In this document: positions 23,121 through 34,662 of the stretch, in pieces
Layout: each line of letters begins with the position of its first letter
How positions within the stretch are numbered: position 1 is the stretch's first letter
DNA from: Symsagittifera roscoffensis
Lineage: Eukaryota > Xenacoelomorpha > Acoela > Convolutidae
NCBI RefSeq assembly: GCF_963678635.1
Contig: NC_087068.1
Coordinates: forward strand, 16,185,872-16,249,871
Length of the DNA stretch: 64,000 nt
Reading direction: 5' to 3'
Translations under genes and position numbers: made by a program
The notes under the pieces: generated by a model
The model's input: the letters and a program-made list of their open reading frames with translations, nothing else
What the model was told of the DNA's origin: nothing
The model's database searches: none

Positions 23121-23689
23121 AAGATCCCTCGTCCGCTATCTGGGCTCCTCTTGTTACTTCATCCTTTCCTCTATCTGGGAGTATCGGTTCCTCATGTCCC
23201 TCCATCCTGTCCTCCATCTGGGCTTCTCGGTTCCTCCTGTCTGTCTGGTTCCTCCTGTCTGTCTGGCTCCTCTTGTGGCTCCACCTGAGTGTGTAAATGT
23301 TCCTGAAACAGAAGGATCTCGGTAGTTTTTCTTGCCGTGGAAAAATAAACTTGGGGGCTCCCTCCTTGTAGAGACGAAAATAATCGAAAACTGGTTCTGG
23401 CCGGTCTTCTGATGCTTCCAATTCTGTTTCACTGATGGCAAGACCCTCCGCTGCTGACAATTTGGATAGCGACACTGGCCGGTCTTCTGATGCTTGGACC
23501 TTCGCTTCGGCTTCAAGCGGGCTGCAATCCAGCTGCAATTTGGATCGGGCTGTGATCCAGCTGAAATTCGGATCGCTACATTGGCCGGTCTTGTGATGGT
23601 TGGACCTCCGCTTCTGCTTCGAGCGGGCGGCGATCCAGCTGCAGTTCGGATTACAACACTGGCCGGATTCTTATGCTTCAGAGTTCTTT

Positions 23690-24130
23690 TCACTGATGGC
23701 AAGACCCTACGCTTCTCGCTATCCGGCCGGGTCGCGAAACTGGCGCTGGTGCAGGCGATGGCAATGGAGTTGGCATCTCGATGCCAGGAAATTGCGCCAC
23801 TCTCCATGGCACTAACGTGTACCCGTAATCGTAGCAGAGCTCCTGGTCTTTTGGCACATCTTTGATAGTTTTGAAGGCAATACGGCTGATGGCATTGTAA
23901 ATGACCCGCTTCACAACTACATTCGGATCCACGTCGTTGTCTTTCATATAACGAGCCTTTCTACTATTGAGTGGGTCACTTGCATCAACAAACAGGTTAT
24001 GGCCATCAGTGAAACAGTACGGATTGTTCCCTGCTGATCTCATTTTTTCGTAATCGTTTTTCAGCAACGACTTCCCCGGTAGACACACACGAACTCCTCG
24101 GCCTCTAGATTCCTCCTCGCGAAGAGCCCT
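23690..24130 (-). pseudogene. SET module A (block 1, first)
   Basis: The core is open with the consensus NPYCFTDGHNLFVDASDP and ELCYDYGYTLVPWR; the tail is shortened by about 9 bp. The shared one-base loss at GKS is present. Confidence 0.6.
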
Positions 24131-24516
24131 CGTCCGCCATCTGGGCTCCTCTTGTTACTTCATCCTGTCTTCCATATGGGAGTATCGGTTCCTCATGTCC
24201 CTCCATCCTGTCCTCCATCTGGGCTTCTCGGTTCCTCCTGTCTGTCTGGCTCCTCTTGTGGCTCCACCTAAGTGTGTAAATGTTCCTGAAACAGAAGGAC
24301 CTCGGTAGTTTTTCTTGCCGGGAAAAGTAAACTTGACATCTCCCTCCTTGTGGAGACGAAAATCATGGAAAACTGGTTCTGGCCGGTCTTCTGATGCTTG
24401 GACCTCCGCTTCTGCTTCAAGCGGGCTGCGATCCAGCTGCAATTCGGATTGCGACACTGGCCGGATTCTTATGCTTCAGAGTTCTTTTCACTGATGGCAA
24501 GACCCTTCGCTTCTCG

Positions 24517-24920
24517 CTATCGGCGTCGCGACACTAGCGCCGGAGGCGATGGCAATGGCGTTGGCATCTCGATGCCAGGAAATTGCGCCACTCTCCATGT
24601 CACTAACGTGTCCCCGTAATCGTAGCAGAGCTCCTGGTCTTTTGTCACATCTCTGATGGTTTTGAAGGAAATACGGCTGATGGCATTGTAAATGATCCGC
24701 TTCACAACTACATTCGGATCCACGTCGTTGTCTTTCATATAACGAGCCTTTCTACTATTGAGTGGGTCACTTGCATCAACAAACAGGTTATGGCCATCAG
24801 TGAAAAAGTACAGATTGTTCCCTGCTGATCTCATTTTTTCATAATCGTTTTTCAGCAACGACTTCCCCGGTAGACACACATGAACTCCGCGGATTTCAGA
24901 TTCCTCCTAGCGAAGAGCCC
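24517..24920 (-). pseudogene. SET module A/A' mosaic (block 1)
   Basis: The N-terminal half is A type (NNLYFFTDGHNLF, GKS frame loss), the C-terminal part A' type (ELCYDYGDTLVTWR, tail PTPLPSPPALVSRRR). Its downstream linker has only one 106-bp subrepeat where others have two, which accounts for the short 790-bp spacing. Confidence 0.6.
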
Positions 24921-25557
24921 TCGTCCTCCATCTGGGCTACTCTGCCCCCCTTGTTACTTCATGCTGTCCTCCATCTGGGAGTATCGGCTCCTCCTGTCCC
25001 TCCATCATGCCCTCATCTGGGCTTCTCGGCTCCTCCTGTCTGTCTGGTTCCTCCTGTCTGTCTGGCTCCTCTTGTGGCTCCACCTGAGTGTGTAGATGTT
25101 CCTGAAACAGAAGGACCTCGGTAGTTTTTCTTGCCGTGGAAAAATAAACTTGGGAGCTCCCTCCTTGTGGAGACGAAACTCATCCAAAACTAGTTCTGGC
25201 CGGTCTTCTGATGCTTCCAATTCTGTTTCACTGATGGCAAGACCCTCCGCTGCTGACAATTTGGATAGCGACACTGGCCGGTCTTCTGATGCTTGGACCT
25301 CCGCTTCTGCTTCGAGCGGGCTGTGATCCAGCTGCAATTCGGATCGGGCTGTGATCCAGCTGCAGTTCGGATTGCCACATTGCCCGGTCTTCTGATGGTT
25401 GGACATCCGCTTCTGCTTCAAGCGTGCTGCGATCCAGCTGCATTTCGGATCGCGCTGCGATCCAGCTGCAATTCGGATTATGACACTGGCCGGATTCTTA
25501 TGCTTCTGAATCCTTTTCATTGATAGCAAGACCCTCCGCTTGTGCCTCCGCTTCTGA

Positions 25558-26092
25558 CTATCCGGGTCGCGACACTAGCGGCAATGGCAATGGTGCAGGC
25601 GATGGCAATGACGTTGGCATCTCTATGCCAGGAAATTGCGCCACTCTCCATGACACTAACGTGTCCCCGTTATCGTTGCAGAGCTCCTGACCTTTTGGCA
25701 CATCTCTCGTGGTTTTAAAGGCAATACGGCTGATGACATTGTGAATGATCCGCTTCACAATTACATTCGGATCCACGTCGTTTTCGTTCATATTACTAGC
25801 CTTCCCACTGTTGAGTGGGTCACTTGCATCAACAAACAGGTGATGGCCATCAATGAAACAATACGAATTGCTCCCCGCTGATCTCATTTTTTCGTATTCC
25901 TTTTTCAGCAACGGCTTTCCCCAGTTGGCACGCACGAACTCGCCAGCCTATTGACTCCTCCTCGCGAAGAGCCCTCGTCCTCTATCTCCCGCCAGCTGAG
26001 ACCCTGGACTGTCCTGAACTACTGGCGCCATATAAAAAGGAGGAATCGACAAGAGTGAAGGAGGAGGATAAACCGTCTGCATCTCAATCTAC
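25558..26092 (-). pseudogene. SET module B (block 1, most 5')
   Basis: An ATG at 26092 opens the proline-rich leader, then GRGLFARRSQ, the shared TAG (25948-25950), and a SET core ANWGKPLLKKEYEKMRSAG to ELCNDNGDT. The final motif has lost its second tyrosine (DNG instead of DYG). It is the outermost module and adjoins single-copy 5' flank. Confidence 0.55.
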
Positions 26093-26130
26093 GATATTGA
26101 AACTCTATTAATGAAATGAACTGCTGTCAA

Positions 26131-26394
26131 TCAGCCAGCTACCTGAAACCGATCTACGTCAGAACCGAAACGAGGCAGAAGTATGGTCAGCCGACCCGGA
26201 GAGGAGCAGTTCCTGGATGTGAGAGATGACGCGACTGACCTTGGAGCTCTCACCTCTTCTCGCTCTGTTGGGGGGATGTTCTCGCTAGAATTCAAAGCGA
26301 GAAAAAAACCAAGGTCGTAACAAATGAAGTTTCTGGTGAACGAAGAAAAGTGTGTGAGAAAAGTCGAAAACTGAAATACCGACACAAAGGTCAC
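26131..26394 (-). other. 5' head of B module, open frame of 87 codons (block 1)
   Basis: This is the near-identical counterpart of 21016-21279, with the same phase-0 donor after EREE. Because it borders unique DNA beyond 26.52 kb, any original promoter of the array would be expected between here and about 27 kb. Confidence 0.3.
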
Positions 26395-26520
26395 TAGTTT
26401 TTGAGGGGCTGTTTTAAATTTTTTTTAACCCATGTTTTCATTTTGCGTAATTTATGACATTGAACTCTGCTTTTAAATACCGAAACTTAAGGCAGTTCGT
26501 TTTTCTTTGTTGACTTGCAA

Positions 26521-29390
26521 TTTCCGATAATTATGGTAAATTTGCGTATGAAAGGAAATGTTTTCAATCTGCCAGCTACCCGAAATGACCGCGATAAATC
26601 TTATTTACGCGTTACAGAGATACAGCAAAGCAGTGCCAAGTTTTTTGACAGACTCTAAAACAAGTCTAAAAAAGGTTGGAACAATATTGAATTGAATTGG
26701 GTGATATAATACAATAGGTGGTAATTTTGAGTATATAGGCCTGCAGCAGCCCCTAGTTGGAAGAACATGGCTGCTGTGATCGATGGCGGCGACTGTGTGG
26801 CTATCCACGAGCCGCCAATGGATACCCACGGCATATGAAAAGGTCTATCTAAAACAGGTCTAGATTTTTTCTTCCAATTTCCGGCCGAATTAACTAAGGT
26901 CGATCATACACTAAGAACAAATTTTCAGATTTTTTTTGAAATTGACCTCACAGACCCTCTTTTTGAAAAATGAAAACAAACGTTAAAAGCTTTCAATTTT
27001 TGGCTGTAGTTCTTGTTTCGGCCATTTTAAAAATTCGATATTTGGTTTTCTATCGACGCACTAGTTTCGATAACTCTTGCAGGCTCTTCTTGATATCATA
27101 TCGATAAAGTCGATTATCTGAGGTCAGAATTACAGATTTTTAATTCAACGCTTAAGTTTTGCAATCTTAACAAAATTATCCCCAATTAAGCACCCACATT
27201 TATTGTTCTGACCATTTGAAAAATGTGGAGGAACTTAAACTTCGGGTGTGTTTACATTTTTCTCTTTTCATTTTGTTTTCCTAGCAAAGTCAGGTACCCC
27301 AAATAATGATCGAAATGGGTCGCAATTAATATCATATTCAAGCCCTTCTAGTCGTGATTCGAGCAACATAAGAACTTTTGAAATAATTGTCTGTGTCGAG
27401 AAACACCGGTTTGAAGTTTTCGATTTTCGGTGAGCATGCAGGCTTACAACAGCTTATTTAAGCCTAAATTAAGCCGTGAAAACTTAGTTTTACTCGATTA
27501 AAGTTAGTTATTATTTTTTTCATTTTGTTTTTAGTTTCTTAGCGCAAATTTAAATTTTAGGGTTCAGCAATTTTTTAAAAGTTTTCTGATGTTTTTTTTT
27601 CTTTTTAAGTCAATTTTCTACTGAAATTGTTTTCCATTGGTCTTTTTTTACTTTGACTTTCGATCTTGCCTAAATTCTGTTTTTTTATTCAGATCTTTTT
27701 ATTACACAACGCAGAAAAAGACACTAATTTAAAAAAACTTTCTATGGTCGGAGCATTTTGTGCTACTTGCACAGTAACCGGCTTGTTTTCATCCTTGTTT
27801 TCATTTGTGTTTGTTTCATAAAGGTTATTTTGGTCAAAACGTTTATCTGGCTAGGTATTTAATGCCTGGCTGTATTTGTCATAATTTTTGTTGCAGTAAT
27901 TTATTTCGTGAGTTTTTCCGCCATTTTTTCCGTCAATTTATTAATTTTCTTGATCTTGATGCCGCTGTTTTCTAGCTTTTGTTGTTTACGGCGGAGAACA
28001 ACTTCAGTTTGTAGATTGGGGTTAGGCTTGCGTTAAGTGCTATCAATGCGAAATTATTCTCCTATTATGAAGCCGTCTTTTGTTTTTTTGCTAATTTTCC
28101 ATAACATTTATTTTGCCTCTAGTTGTCCACTGTTTACACACTTAAACAATATTTTCTACAATTTAAAATGATGGTTTCTGTTTTTTTTTCTGAATCTTTG
28201 TTACCGCTTGGTAAGTTTTCTCTCGGCGCTAATTTCACATTCTATTGTCTTGGCTGATTTTTGTTCCAAACCTTTTTCATTTTGATAGATCTATTTTTTT
28301 CGACATTTTTAATTTTTCCAATTTGGCGGCTTTTTTGTTTTGTGTCCCTAAAAGTGCGAAGCTCAGCTTCGCATCTGAGTAAATGATTACTGAGAAACAG
28401 TTGGTTTAGCGTTTTTTATTCAGTTCATTTTTCAAATGGTTTTTTGCTCGTCTTCTGAGCGTTCAACTGCATTACAGTCAGGGTGCAGACTTCAGTTGGA
28501 ATCAGGCTGAACTTGTTGCTGGTATAATTTGCTTAATGAATTTTCAATACTCAACAATTTACTTCATTGTTGTCGTTTTTTTTCTTCAAATTTTGCAAGA
28601 TGCTTTTTGCGTTTTTGTTAGATTTCTTAATTTTTCTGCAATAAATGATTAATTTTTTATTGTGTTTCTTGAATACTGTTTCAGAAAGAAATGCTTTGTA
28701 ATAGGATAATACTGTTTCTTTCATGTACATTGCATGACTGCATTTTGAAGTCATGCAATAAATCCACTTTCTGTTCGCTACTTTTTGAAGTCAGTTTGCA
28801 AAGTTATTTTGTATTCTTGAAATTGCTTGTCTGACCGATCAAGACAAATTAATTTTTTGTCGTTTATAATGGCGTATACTTCATGTATCGAATTGGTTAA
28901 AAATAATTCTGAAGAATTTGATGCCTTGCGGTGTGCGTTGCTGATTTGTGAACCATTACTTGCATTCATCGTGCAGACTGTTTAGCTTCAGTAGAGCATA
29001 TTGAAGCCAAATTTTGAATTTCTTCTACTTTTTTGTCATATGGCTTTGCAGAGATTTAACAGTTTATAATTGAACTTAACACTATAGACGTTTACCTAGA
29101 TTTCACATGATATCATTGATTTCAGGGTATTATTTGGGCGCTTGTGAGAATTTTTTACTAACTCCATATAAACTGCTTCACAGGTAGTTTGTTAGTGACA
29201 CAGCCTTTGATGCTGATTCTGTTTCAGTCTGAACACTGTTTATTCGGCCGTAAATTTTTTTATTTCGTTTTTTTTTCGATTTTTGAAAAAACGTGAAAAA
29301 ACATTCAGTTCAATTTTCTTTTTATTGACATTAAATTACTCCTGTTGAACTAGACTAAATTTATCGGTTGGTTTTAAGATTTAAAATGTG
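26521..29390. other. AT-rich intergenic region
   Basis: The region separates the minus-strand array from the plus-strand RING gene. A GC-richer patch at 26735-26840 (GGCCTGCAGCAGCCCC, CGATGGCGGCGACTGTG) stands out but has no supported frame. A perfect short palindrome GCGAAGCT-C-AGCTTCGC lies at 28357-28373. Otherwise T-rich DNA without recognisable features. Confidence 0.5.
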
Positions 29391-32300
29391 ATGTCGTCAA
29401 GTGGTGGCCTCAACCCCCGAAAACCCCCTCCTACTGTCGCCCAGACGAAGAGTTCCAGACGGCTGCTAGCCAGGCGACAGCAGTCTTCATCCTCAGTCAA
29501 CAACAATGGGGGATTAAACAACAACAACAATAACACGACAACGCCACTGCAGACGAGACAGAGTTTGAATGTACATGCTCCTGTACAGAATCTGGGACTG
29601 ACTAATAGGTGAGCGTGTTTTATCTGTTGGTCTTAATAGCTGAAAATCAAAAATATACTTCGATTTATGTCGATATATGGTCTTTTAAACTTGAATTGAG
29701 AACGCTTCGAAAATTTCATTATCAAGACAGAAAAAACAAGATCATGCATTACCTGAAATAAGGAATGGCTTGTAAGAATTGAAATGTTGAGAAATTAAAC
29801 GTTTGAATACCTAAGATTTCTTTCAGCTCAAAAAAGATATGGAAACTTTTGGTCATAGTTTACACCCTATTCAAATCTGGTTAGGCGCAATAACAGTGTT
29901 TTTTCCGTGTTATGATTTAAAAAAAATTCGTCAAAGTTCACACGTTGAGAGGGCATGAGTTATTGTACAGAAAAAAAAATTCGCTTACATTTACATATCT
30001 TAATGGTTCCTTCTTTTTTGGTATATCGTTTAAATTTTTTATGGCAGGTTATGATGACTTTATTGTTTTAAAAGGGTGCCGTACAACGCCAGGAGGTCAT
30101 CTAATTACCACCAAAGCACTGACCAAACAGTTCTATCTAACACGACTACTCCGCGACTAAACAATAGACTATCGCTTCCATCAATCGGAGCTCCAAATGG
30201 ATCCTCATCGTCATCTTCAGGAGTCTCGTCCTTCGGATCCGACAGACAACTTCGACGAACGAATCCTGCGCAGGAGTACTTCAATGATGTCGGTATGGTC
30301 CTGGACAGCGACGACGCTCCAGAAATCACAGAATGGGATTACAGAACCACTCCGAGGCAGTCGAATGCGAATGGCCTGGCGAACACTGCGAACCGTCAAC
30401 AATTGAGGAACAGTGTCAGCAATGGCAGCAGTACCTCGAGGTCGTCGAGTATGTTTCCGATTAGTAGAAGTAATTTATTATCATCAAGATCTGGAAGTAT
30501 ACGACCATCTTTGGCCAATGGAACGTCCGAGAATGGGAATTTAAATGCGAGTGAAGAGTCGGCGTCAAGAAATGATCTTCCAATGCCTAGTGGGTCTTCT
30601 GAGTTTTCACAAGTTTTGTCAGAAATTTATTCAAGTCGGACTGGAGAACCTTCAAATGTTCCACCGCCTGAAAGTAATCCGAGACCAAGCAACGGACATC
30701 TGACATCGTCAGTAGAACAGAGTAGAGCATCACAGAATGGCAACCAGGATAGGATCGAAATTAGAAATTCTGCTAACCGAAGCAACCTTGCCAACACGTC
30801 TTCGACTTCTTCAGTTGAGCCAAGAGTTTCTTTTACAACGCAGGCTAGAACTGCAAATAGAAGTGTACCGAACCGACCCACGGAATCAAATGAACCGTCT
30901 TCTGCGAATTCCAATGCAACTGCTTCAAGTTTGGTGCCCCGAACAGTAGTTGCAACGGTACCCGTAACAGACACTTCTGAGTTTGATGTTCCAAGCGTCG
31001 ATGATGTGTTGACACGATTGAGACGCCAAAATGATGAATCGATAAATAGAAATTCTGTTGGAGAATCTACGAGAGGAGCCGAAAGAGGTTCTCGGATACT
31101 CGGTTCAAACCGAGTGACTAGCTCGCATACTGGAGACGAAGCAGAATCGAATGCATCTTCAAACAGAAGTTTTCAACGAGAGCTAATTTCAGCCAACCGC
31201 GTTTCAGATACGACTCGAAATATTACAGGGTTGGAACCAGAGAGTTATCAAACACCGGCATCTTCATCGCCATTTGCTCAGCGGCGGACTTCGACGCAAG
31301 TTTCTGCAAACTCATCAACTGCGCAAGTTTTAAATTCTCGAAGCCCAAACAACCCCCCTCAAAGTTCGAATCAAGATGAAAGACGGCGAACCTTCAGTAA
31401 TAACGAATCTGTTTCAGAAATAGCGCCAAGAAGGAGTTTTATAGGCGTTGGATCAACGAGTAACATATCAAATAGTGTGGAAGACAGAAGCTCAATAGAC
31501 AATTCTTTCGCTTCTTCAAGAAATAATAGAGATAATTCTAATATGGCAACAAGCGGTTATGCTTCAATGGATAGGGAAGATTCCTCAGATCAGTTTCAAA
31601 GCATGCCATCTTCACAGGGATCTCAGAGAAGAGACATCAGATCTCTACTTAGAAGCCCGCCAAGTCGGAGGAACCAGATTTTTGACGATAGTGATACACC
31701 TCGAAATGTCCCACCTGTAAGAACAGCCCGAGCAAGTGCTGTTGCGTCACCACCTGCATCAGAAAATTCTGACGATGACATGGGCGCTGTTACGCCTCGT
31801 CCGAGATTTGTCACTACAAACCGTATTGGAAACAGAATCGGAGTTCGCTTCACGAGTAATCTCGACAGATTTGCGACTAGCAGATTTCGAGCTTCAGAGG
31901 ACACGACGATATTTTCATCGGACGATAGCGATGAAAATGATGATACGAATCGAACTGGAGGTCCTCGGAATGAGACTCCGAATCCGGATACGATTCCACA
32001 CCTGAACGCGCATGTTGGAATCATGCAGCTCCTGGGACTCGATTTGCCGCAGAGCACGACTGAAGTGATTTTGCTAAACCAGAGGTCAATTTTAGAACAA
32101 CTACTGGAAACATATATAAGTTTAATGGTCTCGCTACAGAGCAGTGAACCGCAAGCACCCGTAGGTTTAACTACGGGTGTTATAGATAAATTGCCACGTG
32201 AGAGTATAATTAAACAGCAAGTGCATGAGAGTCTGAACTGCTCAATTTGTCTTGCTAATTTTGAGTTTGAAGAATCAGCCACTAAGTTGCCAGAATGTAC

Positions 32301-32391
32301 ACATTTATTTCATCATCCATGTATTACGCACTGGCTGCAGAAGTCGCCAACTTGTCCGCTTTGTCGAACGCCAGTGACAGATGAAGGCTAA
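29391..32391 (+). CDS. RING-H2 E3 ubiquitin ligase, 844 aa, two exons
   Basis: Exon 1 is 29391-29608 (ending ACTAATAG|GTGAGC) and exon 2 30075-32391 (after TTTTAAAAG), phase 2, giving 844 aa ending in TAA. Residues 795-836 form a complete C3H2C3 RING: C795, C798, C814, H816, H819, C822, C833, C836 (ECTHLFHHPCITHWL..CPLC). The segment before it (GVIDKLPRESIIKQQVHESL) has the layout of RNF115/RNF126-type ligases, where a short helix precedes a C-terminal RING. The remaining ~790 residues are Ser/Asn/Arg-rich, probably disordered. The likely role is E2-dependent ubiquitin transfer; substrate unknown. Praja or RNF38/44-type ligases are alternatives within the RING-H2 group. The ATG at 29391 is preferred over the GTG just before it. 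Confidence 0.8.
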
Positions 32392-34662
32392 AACAAGTCA
32401 AAATGAAACTCGTTAACTAATAGATATCTACATGTGACAATTCATGACTTGGGTAAACGTTTCCTAGATTTTAAGGTTCTTGATGGAACTTCCGCCAAAT
32501 TTCATGGAAAGGATTTTATAGATTGATTAGAATTGTTACATGTGAGATAAGCTACATTTTTGTGAATCAATTTAGCATAGCTGATAATGCTTCAAACTTG
32601 AGTCAGAGTTGAGAAAACTTTGAAACTTATCTCAAGTTAGAAAACGCTGATTTCCTCAAGTTGTGATCTGCTAATCTGTTGTTTCAATTCGACTCAAGTT
32701 GGAAGTCTCATTTCATCTTAAGTTGAAAAATTGGACAAGTGTTTGCTTAAGTTAACCTTTTAGTTAGTAGCTGTTAGGCATCTTCTAATCTGTATATCTG
32801 TGTACATCCTACCATTTTTATGCGCGTTATTTTTAAATATTGAGCTGCTGACTGTAAATATTTGTAAAGAAAGGATTTATTTTAGCATTGAAATAATATT
32901 TAATTTATCTTTGCGTCTTATTTTGTATCTTTGAAGAGAATCGAGGGTCGTTGTTCACGCTAGAGTTATTGCCCCACGAAAATGCCTTGTGACTATGCTA
33001 CGAAGTGAAGGCTAGGAACTGTGGTGCCTAAATTTGTTTTTTTTCGACCTAAATTTATGTGCTAGCCCTATTCTAGCCCTATTGGTCGTAATTGAGATTT
33101 TAAAAATCAGAAATTTTAGTGAGAAGACAATGTTGAGAAAAAATGGTCTGAATAATTTAGTCCTTTCGGATTTGAAAAATTAGTCCTTTTTCGAATTAGT
33201 TCTTTCCAAATCCGGCTGAGTTGTTAACCGTTCCGGCAAGCTTCACCAAAACATCAAGAAAACCTACCCTTGCGCTGTTTTTCGCATCTTCAACTGTGAG
33301 AGCAAGTGACTTTAATCGCGAACTAGACTTTTTCCCTCAAACAACTTTTCTAAAACAATTTGAACTTGCTTTGTAATTGAACCTATAAAAACTTCCAGGA
33401 GCTTTTATCTTGGTCTAGAGGTAAATCAGTCGCCTTTGCACCCTCAAGATCTGGAGTTCAAATCCCGACCTACACTTGTGTTTTTCTGTATGTATGAAAT
33501 GTTCTTTGGGGAAAAAATTGAATTGTCTGCTCGTTTTTGTCGGCTCATGGAGTTCTTTTTTGTTTTAAACAATTTTAACTGGAACTGGCAGTCGTTATGT
33601 TATTTATATTTAAGTAGTCTTTTTGTTCAAGTTTTTTTTTGATCAAATGGTTTCGACTGATGTTTAATATGCTGAAAATGGATTTGACTGAAAATGGAAT
33701 TGTTTGCGTTTTTTTTTCTTCATTTTTTCGCTTTTTTTAAATATTCAAATAGTTTCTGTTTATGTTATATCGACTTATTCAACTCATTTTGCGTAATTTC
33801 AAGGGCAAACTATATCCGTTTGGATTTATGTGGTCAAGTTTGGATGGGTCGTGAAAAGTTTTAAATCTTACGAAATTTTATCATAATCACAGTGTTGTTT
33901 TCGGCTCCGCAGGTTTTGAACCAAAGTTCCGACGTGTCGCCTTTGCGAAAGGCTGTCTAAATGAATGAAGTTTCGCTGTAATGTTTTAATTTTTGTCAAC
34001 TTATTTTTTCAGGTAATTTTTTGCAACATAATTTTTCAGAAATTTTTTTGACTGGTCTTTTCATGTTTTTCAGTCCTACCGGTCGTATCTTGCCATTAGA
34101 CTTGACTACGCAAAAAAAGGTTGCAGGATGTCAAGTGTAGTATCATTTTGAAAGCCTTACAGCCGTGATTTGGATTCGAAAGTTTTCACAAAATTGATTC
34201 GGTGTCGAAAAAAACTGAGTATTTGCGGTTTTCAAAATAAAAAGACAATTTGAATGGAGGCTGTAAATCTATATAATTTCTTCAATCAATGTGGTAGGAA
34301 GGTTATAGACCATTTGCACAGCAACCGGTTATCCTTGCGTCAAATTGGGTTCATTTAAACAAAAAAGGTTAATTATAAAGGACTCTCGAAATTAAAAAAA
34401 AAAAGCTTTTATGTCCTGTATTTTCAACAAAGTTTTTTTTTCCCGCATTTCTTGAGTTCATTAGCATTTTAAACGGTCTGTTAACTATATTTGTGTATTT
34501 GTTTCAGGTTTGAATTATGAATCTGGCAGAGCAATCATTATGTTTAGACTCTTTTGGTATGCTGCCTTCACTGCCCATGAAAATCTGACCGAACTAATCT
34601 CATTTGAAGCAGTGCAGTTAATGTTTATGTAAAGAGAAAAGAGAAGCGAAAATCCTCTGAAA
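32392..34662. other. 3' UTR and intergenic DNA
   Basis: The first ~500 bp after the RING stop contain several imperfect TCAAGTTG(A) repeats and no canonical AATAAA that I could find. A tRNA-like repeat lies at 33295-33560. A possible acceptor GTTTCAG at about 34508 could open a 5' untranslated exon of the next gene. Confidence 0.45.
33295..33560 (+). repeat. tRNA-like dispersed repeat (SINE candidate)
   Basis: The head GAGAGCAAGTGACTTTAATC is followed by a good A box (CTTGGTCTAGAGGTAAATC, about 33410) and B box (GGAGTTCAAATCCCGACC, about 33451), then a tail shared with the 3455-3760 copy (TGTATGAAATG, GTCGGCT). Confidence 0.55.

Larger units (their letters stand above)
13652..26520 (-). repeat. 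Tandem array of twelve SET/PR-domain modules in three blocks
   Basis: Twelve copies of a SET-like segment alternate with repeat-rich linkers, all on the minus strand. Three module types are seen: B (17.4, 20.4, 25.6 kb), A' (16.4, 19.4, 24.5 kb) and A (14.5, 15.5, 18.5, 21.7, 22.7, 23.7 kb). Read 5' to 3' on the minus strand, each block is B, A', then A modules: 26.5-21.40 (three A), 21.40-18.13 (one A), 18.12-13.65 (two A). Spacing is about 1000 bp for A, 790-920 for A' and 1045-1055 for B. Linkers carry a 106-bp subrepeat, usually in pairs (for example plus positions 14229/14335, 15228/15334, 21478/21584), and short EEPDRQ-type coding repeats. Because 106 is not a multiple of three, frames shift between subrepeats and most long frames in the linkers are probably not translated. 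The array is noticeably GC-richer than the rest of the window. Confidence 0.85.

Noticed and set aside
14229-24619. Plus-strand open frames beginning MDLRFCFKRAAIQLQFG, repeated many times in the SET array
   Set aside because: They are antisense reflections of the 106-bp linker repeat; the SET reading frame is on the other strand and these frames show no independent start or domain.
17782-25950. Reassigned TAG codon (alternative genetic code)
   Set aside because: The 638-aa gene ends at TAG followed by a poly(A) signal, and other genes end normally in TAA or TGA, so the standard code applies.
26605-26829. Small minus-strand gene of 74 codons
   Set aside because: Isolated frame with no splice or promoter context and no recognisable motif; the GC-rich patch alone does not support a gene.
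28357-28373. Palindrome GCGAAGCT-C-AGCTTCGC and relatives near 2474, 12050, 63075 and 63478 as Helitron ends
   Set aside because: They form hairpins but are not followed by CTRR and T at a suitable distance, and no matching 5' ends were found.
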